64,000 nucleotides of DNA from contig NZ_BSEX01000006.1 of assembly GCF_027922045.1 (NCBI RefSeq), positions 478,120-542,119 on the forward strand. Direction: 5' to 3'. The notes below the pieces were generated by a model that was given only the letters and a program-made list of their open reading frames with translations, was not told the DNA's origin and searched no databases. Origin of the DNA: Microbacterium terregens. Its GTDB lineage: Bacteria > Pseudomonadota > Alphaproteobacteria > Sphingomonadales > Sphingomonadaceae. This document shows positions 37,290 through 46,212 of the stretch, in pieces (positions within the stretch are counted from its first letter, which is position 1; each line of letters begins with the position of its first letter). The translations under genes and the position numbers were made by a program.

Positions 37290-38777
37290 ATGACGGCACA
37301 GACGGGACTGAGACGCGATCCGATCGCCTGGTTGCTGTTCGCGCTCGTCTGGTTCTCCTGCGGCTGGTTCGGCTCCTGGGAGTTCAATCCCAACAACGCG
37401 ACCCGCATGTACGCCGCCGTCTCGCTGGTCGAGCAAGGCGATGCCACCATCGACGAATATGCCGCGCTGACGATCGACCGCGCGCAGTTCGGCGACCATT
37501 TCTACACCGACAAGGCACCGGGCATGACGCTGATGGCGGTGCCCTTCGTCGCGCTGGCCGATGCCGTCACCGGCGACGATGCCGAGTTCCACCGCATCCG
37601 CAACGAGGACCCCGGCTTCAACCGCTTCATCAAGATCCGGGTCCGCCTCACCGCCGTCTTCACCTCCGCGCTGTTCGTCGCCATCGCGTCGATGCTGCTG
37701 TTCGACCTTGGCCGCGGCGTCACCGGCAGCACCGCCGCCGGCCTGTTCGGGGCGCTCGGCTATGCGCTGGGCTCGATCGCGTGGGGCTGGGCCACCACCA
37801 TCTTCGGCCATGCCGCCTCGGGCGCGATGCTGGTGATCGCCGTCTGGGCGGTGTGGCGGGGCACCCGCACGCCCGGCGGCACGCGCGCCGGCATCGGCTA
37901 TGCCGCGATCGCCGGCCTGGCACTCGGCTGGGGCGCGGTGATCGAGCCGCCTTTGGTGCTGGAGGCGCTGCCGATCGGCTTGTGGGCACTGTGGCGGATG
38001 CGCGGCTGGGCCTGGGCACAGCGGCTGCCGGTGATGCTCGCCGCCGCCGGCGTCGCCCTCGTCGCGGTGCTGCCGCTGTTCGCCTACAACGCCTTTGTGT
38101 TCGGATCGCCGTTCCAGTCCGGCTATGCCGGCGTCACCGACTTCGTCGGCATGCAGCAGGGCTTCTTCGGCCTCACCTACCCCAAGCCGCACGTGCTGTG
38201 GGAGATCGTGTTCGGCCCGCGCCGCGGCATCCTGTGGGTCTCGCCCGTGCTGGTGCTGGCGCCGATCGGCCTTGCTTGGCTGCTCTGGGATCGCCGCCAT
38301 CGCGACCTTGCCGTGCTCGCGATCGTGCTGAGCATCCTGCCCTTCCTCTACAACGCCGCCTATTACTACTGGGACGGCGGCCACTCGACCGGCCCGCGCC
38401 ATGCCGTTCCCGCGCTCGGCTTCCTGGGGCTCGGCCTCGCCGGTTTCTGGACGCTGCTGCGCACGCCGGTCGGCAAGCTCCTCGCCGCGCAGTTGCTGGC
38501 AATCTCCATGGCCATCAACCTGATGATCGCCTCGGCCGAAATCGCCGCGCCGGACTTCTTCGAGTTCGCGGTCTGGCGCTCGGTCCTGCTGGAGCGGTTT
38601 GCGCCCGGGTACCTCCGCACCGTTGCCGACGAATGGCTGGGCTTCACCCCCTGGGAGGGGCTGGGCATCTGGGCGCTGGTCGCGCTGCCGCTGCTGGGTC
38701 TCGTCGCGTGGTTGGCATGGCGCGCCGACGACAGTTCTGTCGCACAGCACCTTGCCCCCACCCCCCGTTCGTACTGA
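37290..38777 (+). CDS. Polytopic membrane protein, glycosyltransferase-like
   Basis: 495 residues with about 11 hydrophobic helices. Conserved-looking loop motifs near the N terminus include NPNNATRMYAAVSLVEQGDATIDEYA and GDHFYTDKAPGMTLMAVPF. These resemble the first periplasmic loop of GT-C (ArnT/PMT-like) glycosyltransferases, where acidic residues sit at the active site. YYYWDGGHSTGPRHAVPAL is another typical loop. By family resemblance it may transfer a lipid-linked sugar, but no acceptor is known and a direct assignment is not possible. It stands alone, and a REP pair follows. Confidence 0.7.
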   Translation: MTAQTGLRRDPIAWLLFALVWFSCGWFGSWEFNPNNATRMYAAVSLVEQGDATIDEYAALTIDRAQFGDHFYTDKAPGMTLMAVPFVALADAVTGDDAEFHRIRNEDPGFNRFIKIRVRLTAVFTSALFVAIASMLLFDLGRGVTGSTAAGLFGALGYALGSIAWGWATTIFGHAASGAMLVIAVWAVWRGTRTPGGTRAGIGYAAIAGLALGWGAVIEPPLVLEALPIGLWALWRMRGWAWAQRLPVMLAAAGVALVAVLPLFAYNAFVFGSPFQSGYAGVTDFVGMQQGFFGLTYPKPHVLWEIVFGPRRGILWVSPVLVLAPIGLAWLLWDRRHRDLAVLAIVLSILPFLYNAAYYYWDGGHSTGPRHAVPALGFLGLGLAGFWTLLRTPVGKLLAAQLLAISMAINLMIASAEIAAPDFFEFAVWRSVLLERFAPGYLRTVADEWLGFTPWEGLGIWALVALPLLGLVAWLAWRADDSSVAQHLAPTPRSY

Positions 38778-38799
38778 TCAACCTTAGCACACCCTCAAT

Positions 38800-38891
38800 C
38801 GTGCTCCTGCGCAGGCAGGAGCCCAGGGTTTCTAAGCTCCGGGAGCCGTGGTTCTGCTTGGCCCTGGATCCCTGCCTACGCAGGGATACGG
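38800..38891. repeat. REP pair, family B
   Basis: The left hairpin pairs CTCCTGC with GCAGGAG and the right pairs TCCCTGCC with GCAGGGA, the reverse combination of the pair near 30.1 kb. Confidence 0.85.
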
Positions 38892-39032
38892 CGCGATTCG
38901 GGTCTCTGTTGCGCATCTTCCAAACGTCTCGCTGGGGTGGCTGAGCCTGAAAGCTTATATTGAAGCGAGCAGCACCTAACCCGCTGATCTTCCAGCCTTG
39001 CACCACCGCCCGTTCGAACATAGATAGAACGA

Positions 39033-40280
39033 ATGGCGCAGCTCGACACCCGCGAAAAGCTGGCGATCCTCGCGGACGCTGCGAAGTACGACGCCTCCTG
39101 CGCCTCGTCCGGCACGGCCAAGCGCAACTCGCGCGACGGCAAGGGCCTGGGCTCGACCGAGGGCATGGGCATCTGCCACGCCTATGCGCCCGACGGCCGC
39201 TGCATCTCGCTGCTCAAGATCCTGCTGACGAACAGCTGCATCTTCGACTGCCATTACTGCATCAACCGCAAGAGCTCGAACGTCCGCCGCGCGCGCTTCA
39301 CCGCCGAGGAAGTCGTGCGCCTGACCCTCAGCTTCTACCGCCGCAACTATATCGAGGGGCTGTTCCTCTCCTCCGGGATCATCCGCTCCTCCAACTACAC
39401 GATGGAGCAGCTGGTCGAGGTCGCCCGCTCCCTGCGCGAAGACCATGATTTCCGCGGCTATATCCACCTGAAGACCATCCCCGACGCGGATCCCGAGCTG
39501 ATCCATCAGGCCGGGCTCCACGCCGACCGCGTCTCGATCAACGTGGAGCTGCCCACCACCAGCGGCCTCAAGCGCCTCGCCCCCGAAAAGTCAGAGACCC
39601 AGATCGAGGGCGCGATGGCCGGCATGCGCACCGCGATCACCGACGGCACCGATGCGCGCAAGCGCTACCGCAGCGCGCCCCGCTTCGCGCCTGCCGGTCA
39701 GTCCACCCAGATGATCGTCGGCGCCGATGCCGCGACCGACCGTGACATCGTCGGCCGCGCCGCCACGCTCTACGACCGCTTCGAGCTGCGCCGCGTCTAC
39801 TACTCCGCCTTCAGCCCCATCCCGGAGGCGTCGGCCGTGCTGCCGCTCCAGCGCCCGCCGCTGATGCGCGAGCATCGGCTCTACCAGTCCGACTGGCTGA
39901 TGCGCTTCTACGACTATAAGCCCGAGGAAGTGCGCGCCGCCGCCGATGACGCCACCGGCATGCTGCCGCTCGACATCGATCCCAAGCTCGCCTGGGCATT
40001 GAAGTTCCGCGACAACTTCCCCGTCGACGTCAACCGCGCCCCCCGCGAAGCGCTGCTGCGCGTGCCTGGGCTGGGGGTGAAGGCGGTCAACGCGATCCTA
40101 TCTGCCCGCCGCTGGCGCCGCCTGCGCCTCGACGACGTCGCCCGCCTCACCGTCTCAATCAAGAAGCTTCGCCCCTTCCTGATTGCCGACGACTGGCGAC
40201 CGCTCGCGCTCGCCGATCGCGCCGAGCTGAAGCCGCTGGTCGCGCCCAAGAAGCAGCAGCTCGAGCTGTTCGCCGCCTGA
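39033..40280 (+). CDS. Putative DNA modification/repair radical SAM protein (TIGR03916-like)
   Basis: 415 residues. The radical SAM cluster motif C-x3-C-x2-C is at Cys69, Cys73, Cys76 (CIFDCHYC). It is preceded by the family-typical start KLAILADAAKYDASCASSG and DGRCISLLKILLTNS. Near the C terminus a helix-hairpin-helix (VNRAPREALLRVPGLGVKAVNAILSARRW) suggests DNA binding. In many bacteria this protein is paired with a TIGR03915/UdgX-type partner, as here two genes on. The chemistry is unknown; a role in repairing or modifying DNA is inferred from pairing. It is followed closely by a hemerythrin gene. Confidence 0.9.
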   Translation: MAQLDTREKLAILADAAKYDASCASSGTAKRNSRDGKGLGSTEGMGICHAYAPDGRCISLLKILLTNSCIFDCHYCINRKSSNVRRARFTAEEVVRLTLSFYRRNYIEGLFLSSGIIRSSNYTMEQLVEVARSLREDHDFRGYIHLKTIPDADPELIHQAGLHADRVSINVELPTTSGLKRLAPEKSETQIEGAMAGMRTAITDGTDARKRYRSAPRFAPAGQSTQMIVGADAATDRDIVGRAATLYDRFELRRVYYSAFSPIPEASAVLPLQRPPLMREHRLYQSDWLMRFYDYKPEEVRAAADDATGMLPLDIDPKLAWALKFRDNFPVDVNRAPREALLRVPGLGVKAVNAILSARRWRRLRLDDVARLTVSIKKLRPFLIADDWRPLALADRAELKPLVAPKKQQLELFAA

Positions 40281-40347
40281 GAGTGATTCGCGGGTGAAAC
40301 GCCGCGCGCCGCCGCCGGTTGTCTCCTCGAACCCAGGGAGGAACATC

Positions 40348-40833
40348 ATGGCGGACGCCCGCATCTACCAGGACCTGAAGCGCGACCACGACAAGCAGCG
40401 CGGCATGCTCGCGCGGCTCGCCGATTTCTCCACGCCTGCCGAGGAGCGCCAGCAGCTGTTCGAGGAGTTCCGCCTCGAGCTGCAGAGCCATGCCGCCGCC
40501 GAGGAGGAATCGCTCTACGCGACCATGCTCGGCGACCCCGAGCTTCGCGACGACGCCCGCCACTCGGTCTCCGAGCACAAGGAAGTCGACGATGTGCTCG
40601 GCGAGCTCATGAACCTCGAGTTCGACTCCGACGAGTGGAAGGAGAAGTTCTTCCACATGCGCCGCCGCTACGAGCACCACATCGACGAGGAGGAGGAAGA
40701 GATGTTCCCCGCCGCCGCCGAGGAGCTCGACGACGCAACCGAGGAAAAGCTCGCCGACATCTACGAGGACCGCAAGCCCAAGGAGCTGGAGGAAGCCCGC
40801 GACAACCCGCCCGGCAGCGACGAGCGCGAGTAA
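40348..40833 (+). CDS. Hemerythrin-domain protein
   Basis: 161 residues from MADARIYQDLKRDHDKQ, with GGGAGGAACATC upstream. The di-iron ligand pattern of HHE/hemerythrin domains is visible: LKRDHDKQRGML, LQSHAAAEEESLY, VSEHKEVDDVL, YEHHIDEEEEEMFP. The C terminus is strongly acidic. Such proteins bind oxygen or nitric oxide, or store iron. It sits between the radical SAM gene and the UdgX fusion, one base before the latter, so it is probably co-expressed with them. Confidence 0.9.
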   Translation: MADARIYQDLKRDHDKQRGMLARLADFSTPAEERQQLFEEFRLELQSHAAAEEESLYATMLGDPELRDDARHSVSEHKEVDDVLGELMNLEFDSDEWKEKFFHMRRRYEHHIDEEEEEMFPAAAEELDDATEEKLADIYEDRKPKELEEARDNPPGSDERE

Positions 40834-40834
40834 C

Positions 40835-42232
40835 GTGCGCGGCGTCACCCTCTCGGCCCCCGACGATTTCGACGCGTGGCGCGACGCCGCGCGCGGGCTC
40901 GCGGCCGAAGGGGTGGCGCCCGACCAGGTGGTGTGGCGCACCGGCGACGCGGTCGCGGACCTGTTCGCGCAAGGGGCACCCGAAGCTCCGCCGGCAGCTT
41001 CCCCCGCCGGCCCCGGCTTCTCGGTGCCGCGCGCCTTCCTCGACCTCGCCCGCGACGTCGTCATGTCCTCGGCGCCCGACCGGTTCGCGCTGCTCTACAC
41101 GCTGCTCTGTCGCCTGCGCACCCAGCCCCGGCTGATCGAGGACCGGGCCGACCCGCTGGTGCGCAAGCTGGAAGGGCTCGCCAAGGAAGTCCGCCGCGAC
41201 ATCCACAAGATGCGCGCCTTCCTGCGCTTCCGCGAGGTGCCCGAGGACGACGGCACCAGCCGCTACGTCGCCTGGTTCGAGCCCGAGCACCACATCGTGC
41301 GCGCCAACGCCGCCTTCTTCGTCAACCGCTTCGCCAGCATGCGCTGGTCGATCCTGACGCCGGAGGTGTCGCTGCACTGGGACGGCGAGTTGCTCACCGA
41401 AGGCCCCGGCGCTACCCGCGCCGACGCGCCGGAGGGCGATCCGGTCGAGGAGGTGTGGAAGACCTACTACGCCTCCATCTTCAACCCGGCGCGGCTCAAG
41501 AAGGGCGCGATGCTCAAGGAGATGCCGCGTAAATATTGGAAGAACATGCCCGAGACCGCGCTGGTCGGACAGCTGATCGCGGGCGCCCAGGCACGAGAGG
41601 CAGGCATGATCGACAAGGCCCGCACCCAGATCGGCGGCAACATCCAGGCCGCATGGGAGGCGCTGCGCGAAGAGGCGATGGGCTGCAAGCGCTGCCACCT
41701 CTGGAAGCCCGCGACCCAGACCGTGTTCGGCGAAGGCCCCGTCGACGCGCGGCTGATGTTCGTCGGCGAACAGCCCGGCGACCAGGAGGACTTGGCCGGC
41801 AAGCCCTTCGTCGGCCCCGCCGGCCAGATGTTCGACCGCGCGCTCGCCCAAGCCGGCGTCGATCGCTCGACGGTCTACGTCACCAATTCGGTCAAGCACT
41901 TCAAGTTCGAGCCGCGCGGCAAGCGCCGCATCCACAGCAAGCCCGACGCCGGCGAGATCGACGCCTGCCGCTGGTGGATCGAACAGGAAACCGCGCTGGT
42001 AAAGCCGCAGGTCACGGTAGCATTGGGCGCCACCGCCGCCCGCTCGCTGCTCGGCCGCGCCGTCACCATCAGCCGCGAGCGCGGCCAGGCGATCGCGCTC
42101 CCCAGCGGCGGCGAGGGCTGGATCACCGTCCACCCCAGCTACCTGCTGCGCATCCCCGACCGGGCCAAGGCCGACGAAGAATACGCCCGCTTCGTCGAAG
42201 ACCTCCGCACCGCCGCCGCCCGCCTGGCCTAG
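40835..42232 (+). CDS. TIGR03915-UdgX fusion, uracil-DNA binding protein
   Basis: 465 residues with a GTG start one base after the hemerythrin stop. The N-terminal ~240 residues match the TIGR03915/DUF4130 type (FALLYTLLCRLR, KMRAFLRFREV, FFVNRFASMRWSILTPEVSLHWDG). The C-terminal half is a uracil-DNA glycosylase superfamily domain of the UdgX type: motif A GEQPGDQED (311-319), the loop KRRIH (363-367) whose His367 corresponds to the residue that forms a covalent bond with the deaminated site in mycobacterial UdgX, and motif B HPSYL (433-437). Cys284 and Cys287 (CKRC) and Cys378 probably hold the Fe-S cluster. By family knowledge it captures uracil-DNA covalently rather than turning over. Confidence 0.92.
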   Translation: MRGVTLSAPDDFDAWRDAARGLAAEGVAPDQVVWRTGDAVADLFAQGAPEAPPAASPAGPGFSVPRAFLDLARDVVMSSAPDRFALLYTLLCRLRTQPRLIEDRADPLVRKLEGLAKEVRRDIHKMRAFLRFREVPEDDGTSRYVAWFEPEHHIVRANAAFFVNRFASMRWSILTPEVSLHWDGELLTEGPGATRADAPEGDPVEEVWKTYYASIFNPARLKKGAMLKEMPRKYWKNMPETALVGQLIAGAQAREAGMIDKARTQIGGNIQAAWEALREEAMGCKRCHLWKPATQTVFGEGPVDARLMFVGEQPGDQEDLAGKPFVGPAGQMFDRALAQAGVDRSTVYVTNSVKHFKFEPRGKRRIHSKPDAGEIDACRWWIEQETALVKPQVTVALGATAARSLLGRAVTISRERGQAIALPSGGEGWITVHPSYLLRIPDRAKADEEYARFVEDLRTAAARLA

Positions 42233-42251
42233 GGGCAGCCCCCTTCTCCTC

Positions 42252-42281
42252 CGTACCCCGGCGAAGGCCGGGGCCCAGTTG
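42252..42281. repeat. Single REP, family A
   Basis: CCCCGGC...GCCGGGG followed by CCCAGTTGG, directly before a family B pair. Confidence 0.8.
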
Positions 42282-42308
42282 GAACGTCCCCGGAAGCAAA
42301 GCGCACCC

Positions 42309-42398
42309 CGTGTCCCCGCGCAGGCGGGGACCCAGAGCCAAGCAAAACAACCACCGCCTGCTCCCGCTACCCTGGGCTCCCGCCTACGCGGGAGCACG
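42309..42398. repeat. REP pair, family B
   Basis: The left hairpin pairs TCCCCGC with GCGGGGA and the right pairs CTCCCGCC with GCGGGAG. The core CCAAGCAAAACAACC is conserved. Confidence 0.85.
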
Positions 42399-42481
42399 AA
42401 GCCGTAGGCCGCAAGCGCACGCGCTGGGCCACGCGACCCGCAGGCTCGACCCGGTGCGGCCCCGGCGCTACAGCCGCCGCG

Positions 42482-43000
42482 ATGCACGCCAGCGCCCTTC
42501 TCCGCGAGACCACTCGCGCCGCGCACGAGCGCGTCGACGCCGCCTTTGCGCGCTTCGATCTCGCCGATCGCGACAGCTATGCCGCGATGCTGGTCGCGCA
42601 CGCCCGCGCGCTGCCGGTGGCGGAGGCGGCGATGGCAGCGGCCCCGGCGCGTCCCCGTTGGCGCCCGCGCACCCCGCTGCTGGCCCAGGACCTCGCAGAC
42701 CTCGGCCGGCCGCTGCCGCCCCAACTGCCGTTCGCGCTGCCGCAAGGTCCCGGGGCGATCGCCGGCCTCGCCTATGTGGTGGAGGGATCGCGCCTGGGCG
42801 GCGTCTATCTCGCGCGGCAGGTGGGCGCGGGGCTCCCCGCGCGCTACCTCTCCGCCGCGCATGAGAAGGGCGAATGGCGCGCCTTCCTCGCGTGGCTGGA
42901 CCAGGCGGGCGAGGCCGGCGGCCCCGGCTGGATCGAGGCCGCGCTGGCCGGCGCCGTCGCCGGCTTCGCGCTCTACCAGCAGGCGGCCGAAGCCGCCTAG
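42482..43000 (+). CDS. Biliverdin-producing heme oxygenase
   Basis: 172 residues of the bacterial heme oxygenase fold. The proximal heme histidine lies in RAAHERVDAAF and the distal-helix pattern GLAYVVEGSRLGGVYLARQ matches the family (EGSxLGG). It cleaves heme to biliverdin, CO and iron in the cytoplasm. It overlaps the phytochrome gene tail to tail by 4 bp and very likely supplies its chromophore. The length is slightly short compared with HmuO-type enzymes, as usual for BphO. Confidence 0.9.
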   Translation: MHASALLRETTRAAHERVDAAFARFDLADRDSYAAMLVAHARALPVAEAAMAAAPARPRWRPRTPLLAQDLADLGRPLPPQLPFALPQGPGAIAGLAYVVEGSRLGGVYLARQVGAGLPARYLSAAHEKGEWRAFLAWLDQAGEAGGPGWIEAALAGAVAGFALYQQAAEAA

Positions 43001-45156
43001 CGGCCGCGTTCCTCGATCGGCGCGGTCAGGATCACGCGCAGTCCGGGCGCATTGTCCTCGAACGCCAGTTCGCCGCCCAGCCGGCCGACGAGCGCCTTCA
43101 TCATCCGGCTGCCGAAGCCCTCGCCGGCGCCGCTCTTGCCGCGCCCCTGGTCCTCGACGATCAGCCGCAGGTTGGCGCGATGCTGCTCCAGCATCACCGT
43201 GATCGGGCCGGTGGTGCCCGGATAGGCGTATTTGGTCGCGTTGATGACCAGCTCGGTCGTGATCAGCCCGATGTCCACCGCGCGGCCGGTCGGCACCAGC
43301 ACCGGCGCGAGATAGACGCGCAGCGCCGATCCCCAGTCCGCGCCAAGCGACGCCCGCATGTCGGTCATCAGCTCGTCCAGGTACCGGCTGAGCTCCACCG
43401 CCTCGACCTGGTCGTCGCGATAGAGGCGGCGATGGACCAGCGCGACCGCGGACAGCCGCGCCTGCGCCTCGGTCAGGTGGCTCGTCAGGTCGGCATCGCC
43501 AACCGCGCGCGCCTGCATACCCAGGAAGGCGGAAACCAGCTGCAGGCTGTTCTGCACGCGGTGGTTCACCTCGTGCATCAGCACGTCCTTCTGGCGCAGC
43601 AGCAGCTCCTGCTCGCGGTTCGCCGCCGACAGCTGGCCGTTGAGCTCGCGCAGCCGCACCCGCTGGCGCAGGTCGTGCAGCACGCCGCGCAGCCGGTGCG
43701 CGGCCTTGACCTCCTCCAGCGTCCAGCGGCGGGCGCGTCCGCGCACGATCTGCGACCAGCTTTCGAACGAGGCGCGCGGCGTCAGCACCGCGCCGGGCTC
43801 CACCGCCACCGCCTTGTGCGGATTGCCGGCCCAGTTGACGCGCTCGACCTCCTCCATCCGGAACCACAGGGCCATGCACTCGGTGCCGTCGATCGGCATG
43901 CCCAGCAACCCGCTGCCGACGCCGGCATAGCCTTCTGCCGGCGGGAACAGCGTCGAAAGCTCCCGGCTGACCACCAGTCCGCCGCCCTGCCCGTTGACCC
44001 ACTCGGCCAGCCGCAGCAGGTCCGCGTCCTCGGGGCAATGCCCCTCGCGCGACACGCTATCGCCGCACACCAGCGCAAAGCCGTCGGCGTCCAGCAGCTC
44101 CGCCAGCTCCTTGCCGCACTGGGCCAGCTGCACCCGGATCGGCTGCTCGCCGCCCAGCCGCGCGGTGACCAGGTCCTCGCCCGCATGCAGCCGCAGCCGC
44201 TCGCGATAGCTTTCGGCTTCCTCCTGCGCGCGGATCTGGCGGGCAAGGCCGCTCGCCAGCGCGCGGGCCGCGGCGCGCAGTTCCGGATCCATCCGGCGCG
44301 GGCTGTCGTGATGGCAGGCGACCAGCCCCCACAGCACGCCGTCGCGCACGATCGAGATCGACGCCGACGCCTCCACCCCCATGTTGCGCAGATACTGGAG
44401 GTGGATCGGCGAGACGCTGCGCAGCGCCACGTCCGACAGGTCGATCCCGCCCTGGTTCGCCGATTCCGGCCGGATCGGCGCGGGCGTGTAGTGCGCGTCC
44501 GGGATCACGCGGACGCGGTTGCGCACATAGAGCGCGCGCGCCTGGCGCGGGATGTCGGAGGCGGGAAAATGATGGTTGAGGAAGCTGTCGAGCCCCGGCG
44601 CCCGGTCCTCCGCCAGCACGACCCCGGCGCCATCGTCCAGGAAGCGATAGAGCATCACCCGGTCGAAGCCGGTGAGCTGGCGAAAGGCCACCGCCGCCCG
44701 CTCGCACAGCTGGACCAGGTCGGCCGCCCGCTCGAAGGTCGCGGCCGCGCGCTCCAGCCCGACCAGTACCTCGATCGCCGGCCGCACCGGCTCCGGCTGC
44801 GGCTCCAGCTCGACGATCAGCATGTCGCCCGAACGGTGGAGGCTCGCCTCCAGCGGTCCCTCGGTGCCGGCCACCGGCGCCAGGCGCAGCGTGCCGCCCG
44901 GTCCCATGTCGGCCGATCGCAGCAGCGCGGCGATGTCCTGGCCGATCAGCTCCGCGATCGGGCGGTCGAGCCAGTCGGGCGCAAGCCGCGCCTCCAGGTC
45001 GCCCGCACCGGCGACGGTCCTGAGCGTCGCCGCATCGACGATCAGCAGCAGCCCGTGCGGCTGGATCGCCCCGGAGAGGTGGATGGGCTCCCGATCGCAG
45101 GCCGAAAGGTCATGGCCGATCGGCGCGCTTTCCTGCAGTTGCTCTACCGTCGTCAC
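42997..45156 (-). CDS. Bacteriophytochrome sensor histidine kinase
   Basis: About 719 residues from GTG; a TTG ten codons upstream is possible. Domains run PAS-GAF-PHY-histidine kinase. The biliverdin attachment cysteine is Cys20 in SACDREPIHL. The GAF pocket has PASDIP (198-203), His252 in PIHLQYL and ACHHDSP (about 281-287). The PHY tongue has WAG (about 442-444) and PRASF (460-464). The kinase begins LMHEVNHRVQNSL, with phospho-acceptor His528 of the HisKA_2/HWE type, followed by the N box ELVINATKYAYP. The ATP lid is short, as in that family. It senses red/far-red light; no response regulator lies nearby. Confidence 0.95.
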   Translation of the reverse strand: MTTVEQLQESAPIGHDLSACDREPIHLSGAIQPHGLLLIVDAATLRTVAGAGDLEARLAPDWLDRPIAELIGQDIAALLRSADMGPGGTLRLAPVAGTEGPLEASLHRSGDMLIVELEPQPEPVRPAIEVLVGLERAAATFERAADLVQLCERAAVAFRQLTGFDRVMLYRFLDDGAGVVLAEDRAPGLDSFLNHHFPASDIPRQARALYVRNRVRVIPDAHYTPAPIRPESANQGGIDLSDVALRSVSPIHLQYLRNMGVEASASISIVRDGVLWGLVACHHDSPRRMDPELRAAARALASGLARQIRAQEEAESYRERLRLHAGEDLVTARLGGEQPIRVQLAQCGKELAELLDADGFALVCGDSVSREGHCPEDADLLRLAEWVNGQGGGLVVSRELSTLFPPAEGYAGVGSGLLGMPIDGTECMALWFRMEEVERVNWAGNPHKAVAVEPGAVLTPRASFESWSQIVRGRARRWTLEEVKAAHRLRGVLHDLRQRVRLRELNGQLSAANREQELLLRQKDVLMHEVNHRVQNSLQLVSAFLGMQARAVGDADLTSHLTEAQARLSAVALVHRRLYRDDQVEAVELSRYLDELMTDMRASLGADWGSALRVYLAPVLVPTGRAVDIGLITTELVINATKYAYPGTTGPITVMLEQHRANLRLIVEDQGRGKSGAGEGFGSRMMKALVGRLGGELAFEDNAPGLRVILTAPIEERGR

Positions 45157-45262
45157 GCGCCACTCAACTCTTTGTCCGGGCCCCAAAATGGACCATGCGC
45201 GGTTTCAACGCAAATCCGCCGCCAACGGGAACGGACAGGCGCGCAGAAAAAGGAGCAAGACC

Positions 45263-46042
45263 ATGGACCTGGGCATCGCCGGCCGCACCGCCATCCTTTG
45301 TGCCTCCAGCGCCGGGCTCGGCCGCGGCTGCGCGGAGGCGCTGGCTGAGGCGGGCGCGCGCATCATCCTCAACGGCCGCAACGCCGATAAGCTCGAGGCG
45401 ACGGCCGCTGCGATCCGGCAATCGACCGGTGCGGAGGTGATCGCGGTCGCCGCCGACGTCGGGACCGAGGCGGGACGCAAGGCGCTGCTCGCCGCCGCGC
45501 CGGATGCCGACATCCTGGTCAACAACAATGCCGGCCCGCCGCTCCGCCCGTTCGAGGACCTCGACGCCGACAAGATCCGCGCCGGGCTGGAGAACAACCT
45601 CGTCACCCCGACGCTGCTGATCCACGCGCTGCTGCCGGGCATGGTCGAGCGGCGCTTCGGCCGGATCGTCAACATCACCTCCGGCTCGGTGAAGATGCCG
45701 CTCCCCGGCCTCGACCTGTCGAGCGGGGCGCGCGCCGGGCTCACCGGCCTGGTCGCCGGCGTCGCCCGCTCGGTCGCCCACGCCAATGTGACGATCAACA
45801 ACCTGCTGCCGGGCGCCTTCGACACCGACCGCATCGCCAGCATCGTCGCGCAAGCGGCGGCCAAGTCCGGCGCGAGCGAGGCCGAGGAACGCGCCAGGCG
45901 CGAAGCCTCGATCCCCGCGAGGCGGCTCGGCACACCGGCCGAGTTCGGCGCCACCTGCGCCTTTCTCTGCTCGGCCCACGCCGGCTACATCACCGGGCAG
46001 AGCCTGCTGATCGACGGCGGCACCTTCCCGGGCATTCTCTGA
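45263..46042 (+). CDS. SDR-family protein lacking the YxxxK dyad
   Basis: 259 residues of the short-chain dehydrogenase fold. AAGGAGCAAGACC precedes the ATG. The cofactor motif ASSAGLGRG and NNNAGPP are intact, and the catalytic serine is present in ITSGSVKM. The expected Tyr, 13 residues later, is Ser, and the Lys four further on is Arg (LSSGARAGLTG). By family knowledge this subgroup is annotated as 3-oxoacyl-ACP reductase-like, but catalysis without Tyr-Lys is doubtful. A binding or atypical enzyme role is equally possible. It is divergent from the phytochrome and may share its light-regulated promoter region (inference). Confidence 0.85.
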   Translation: MDLGIAGRTAILCASSAGLGRGCAEALAEAGARIILNGRNADKLEATAAAIRQSTGAEVIAVAADVGTEAGRKALLAAAPDADILVNNNAGPPLRPFEDLDADKIRAGLENNLVTPTLLIHALLPGMVERRFGRIVNITSGSVKMPLPGLDLSSGARAGLTGLVAGVARSVAHANVTINNLLPGAFDTDRIASIVAQAAAKSGASEAEERARREASIPARRLGTPAEFGATCAFLCSAHAGYITGQSLLIDGGTFPGIL

Positions 46043-46098
46043 CGCGCGGCGAGGGCCCGGTCCCCCTCCCCGCCTTTGGACGGACGACGCGCCCCCAA

Positions 46099-46185
46099 CG
46101 TATCCCCTCGAAGGCAGGGATCCAGAGCCAAGGCAAACCACCGCCAGCGACCAAAACCCTGGGCTCCCGCCTGCGCGGGAGCACG
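46099..46185. repeat. REP pair, family B
   Basis: An imperfect left hairpin (ATCCCCTCGAAGGCAGGGAT) and a right hairpin pairing CTCCCGCC with GCGGGAG. The core is CCAAGGCAAACCACC. Confidence 0.8.
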
Positions 46186-46212
46186 AAGAGGGGAAACGCC
46201 TTCCCCTTCTTG

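Noticed and set aside
38798..39032. Searched for a tRNA or small RNA in the gap before the radical SAM gene
   Set aside because: Only a REP pair and a short AT-richer leader are visible; no cloverleaf or conserved RNA motif.
40607..44038. A 1143-codon minus-strand open frame
   Set aside because: It lies antisense to the UdgX fusion and heme oxygenase, and out of frame with the phytochrome. It has no domain and no sensible start context.
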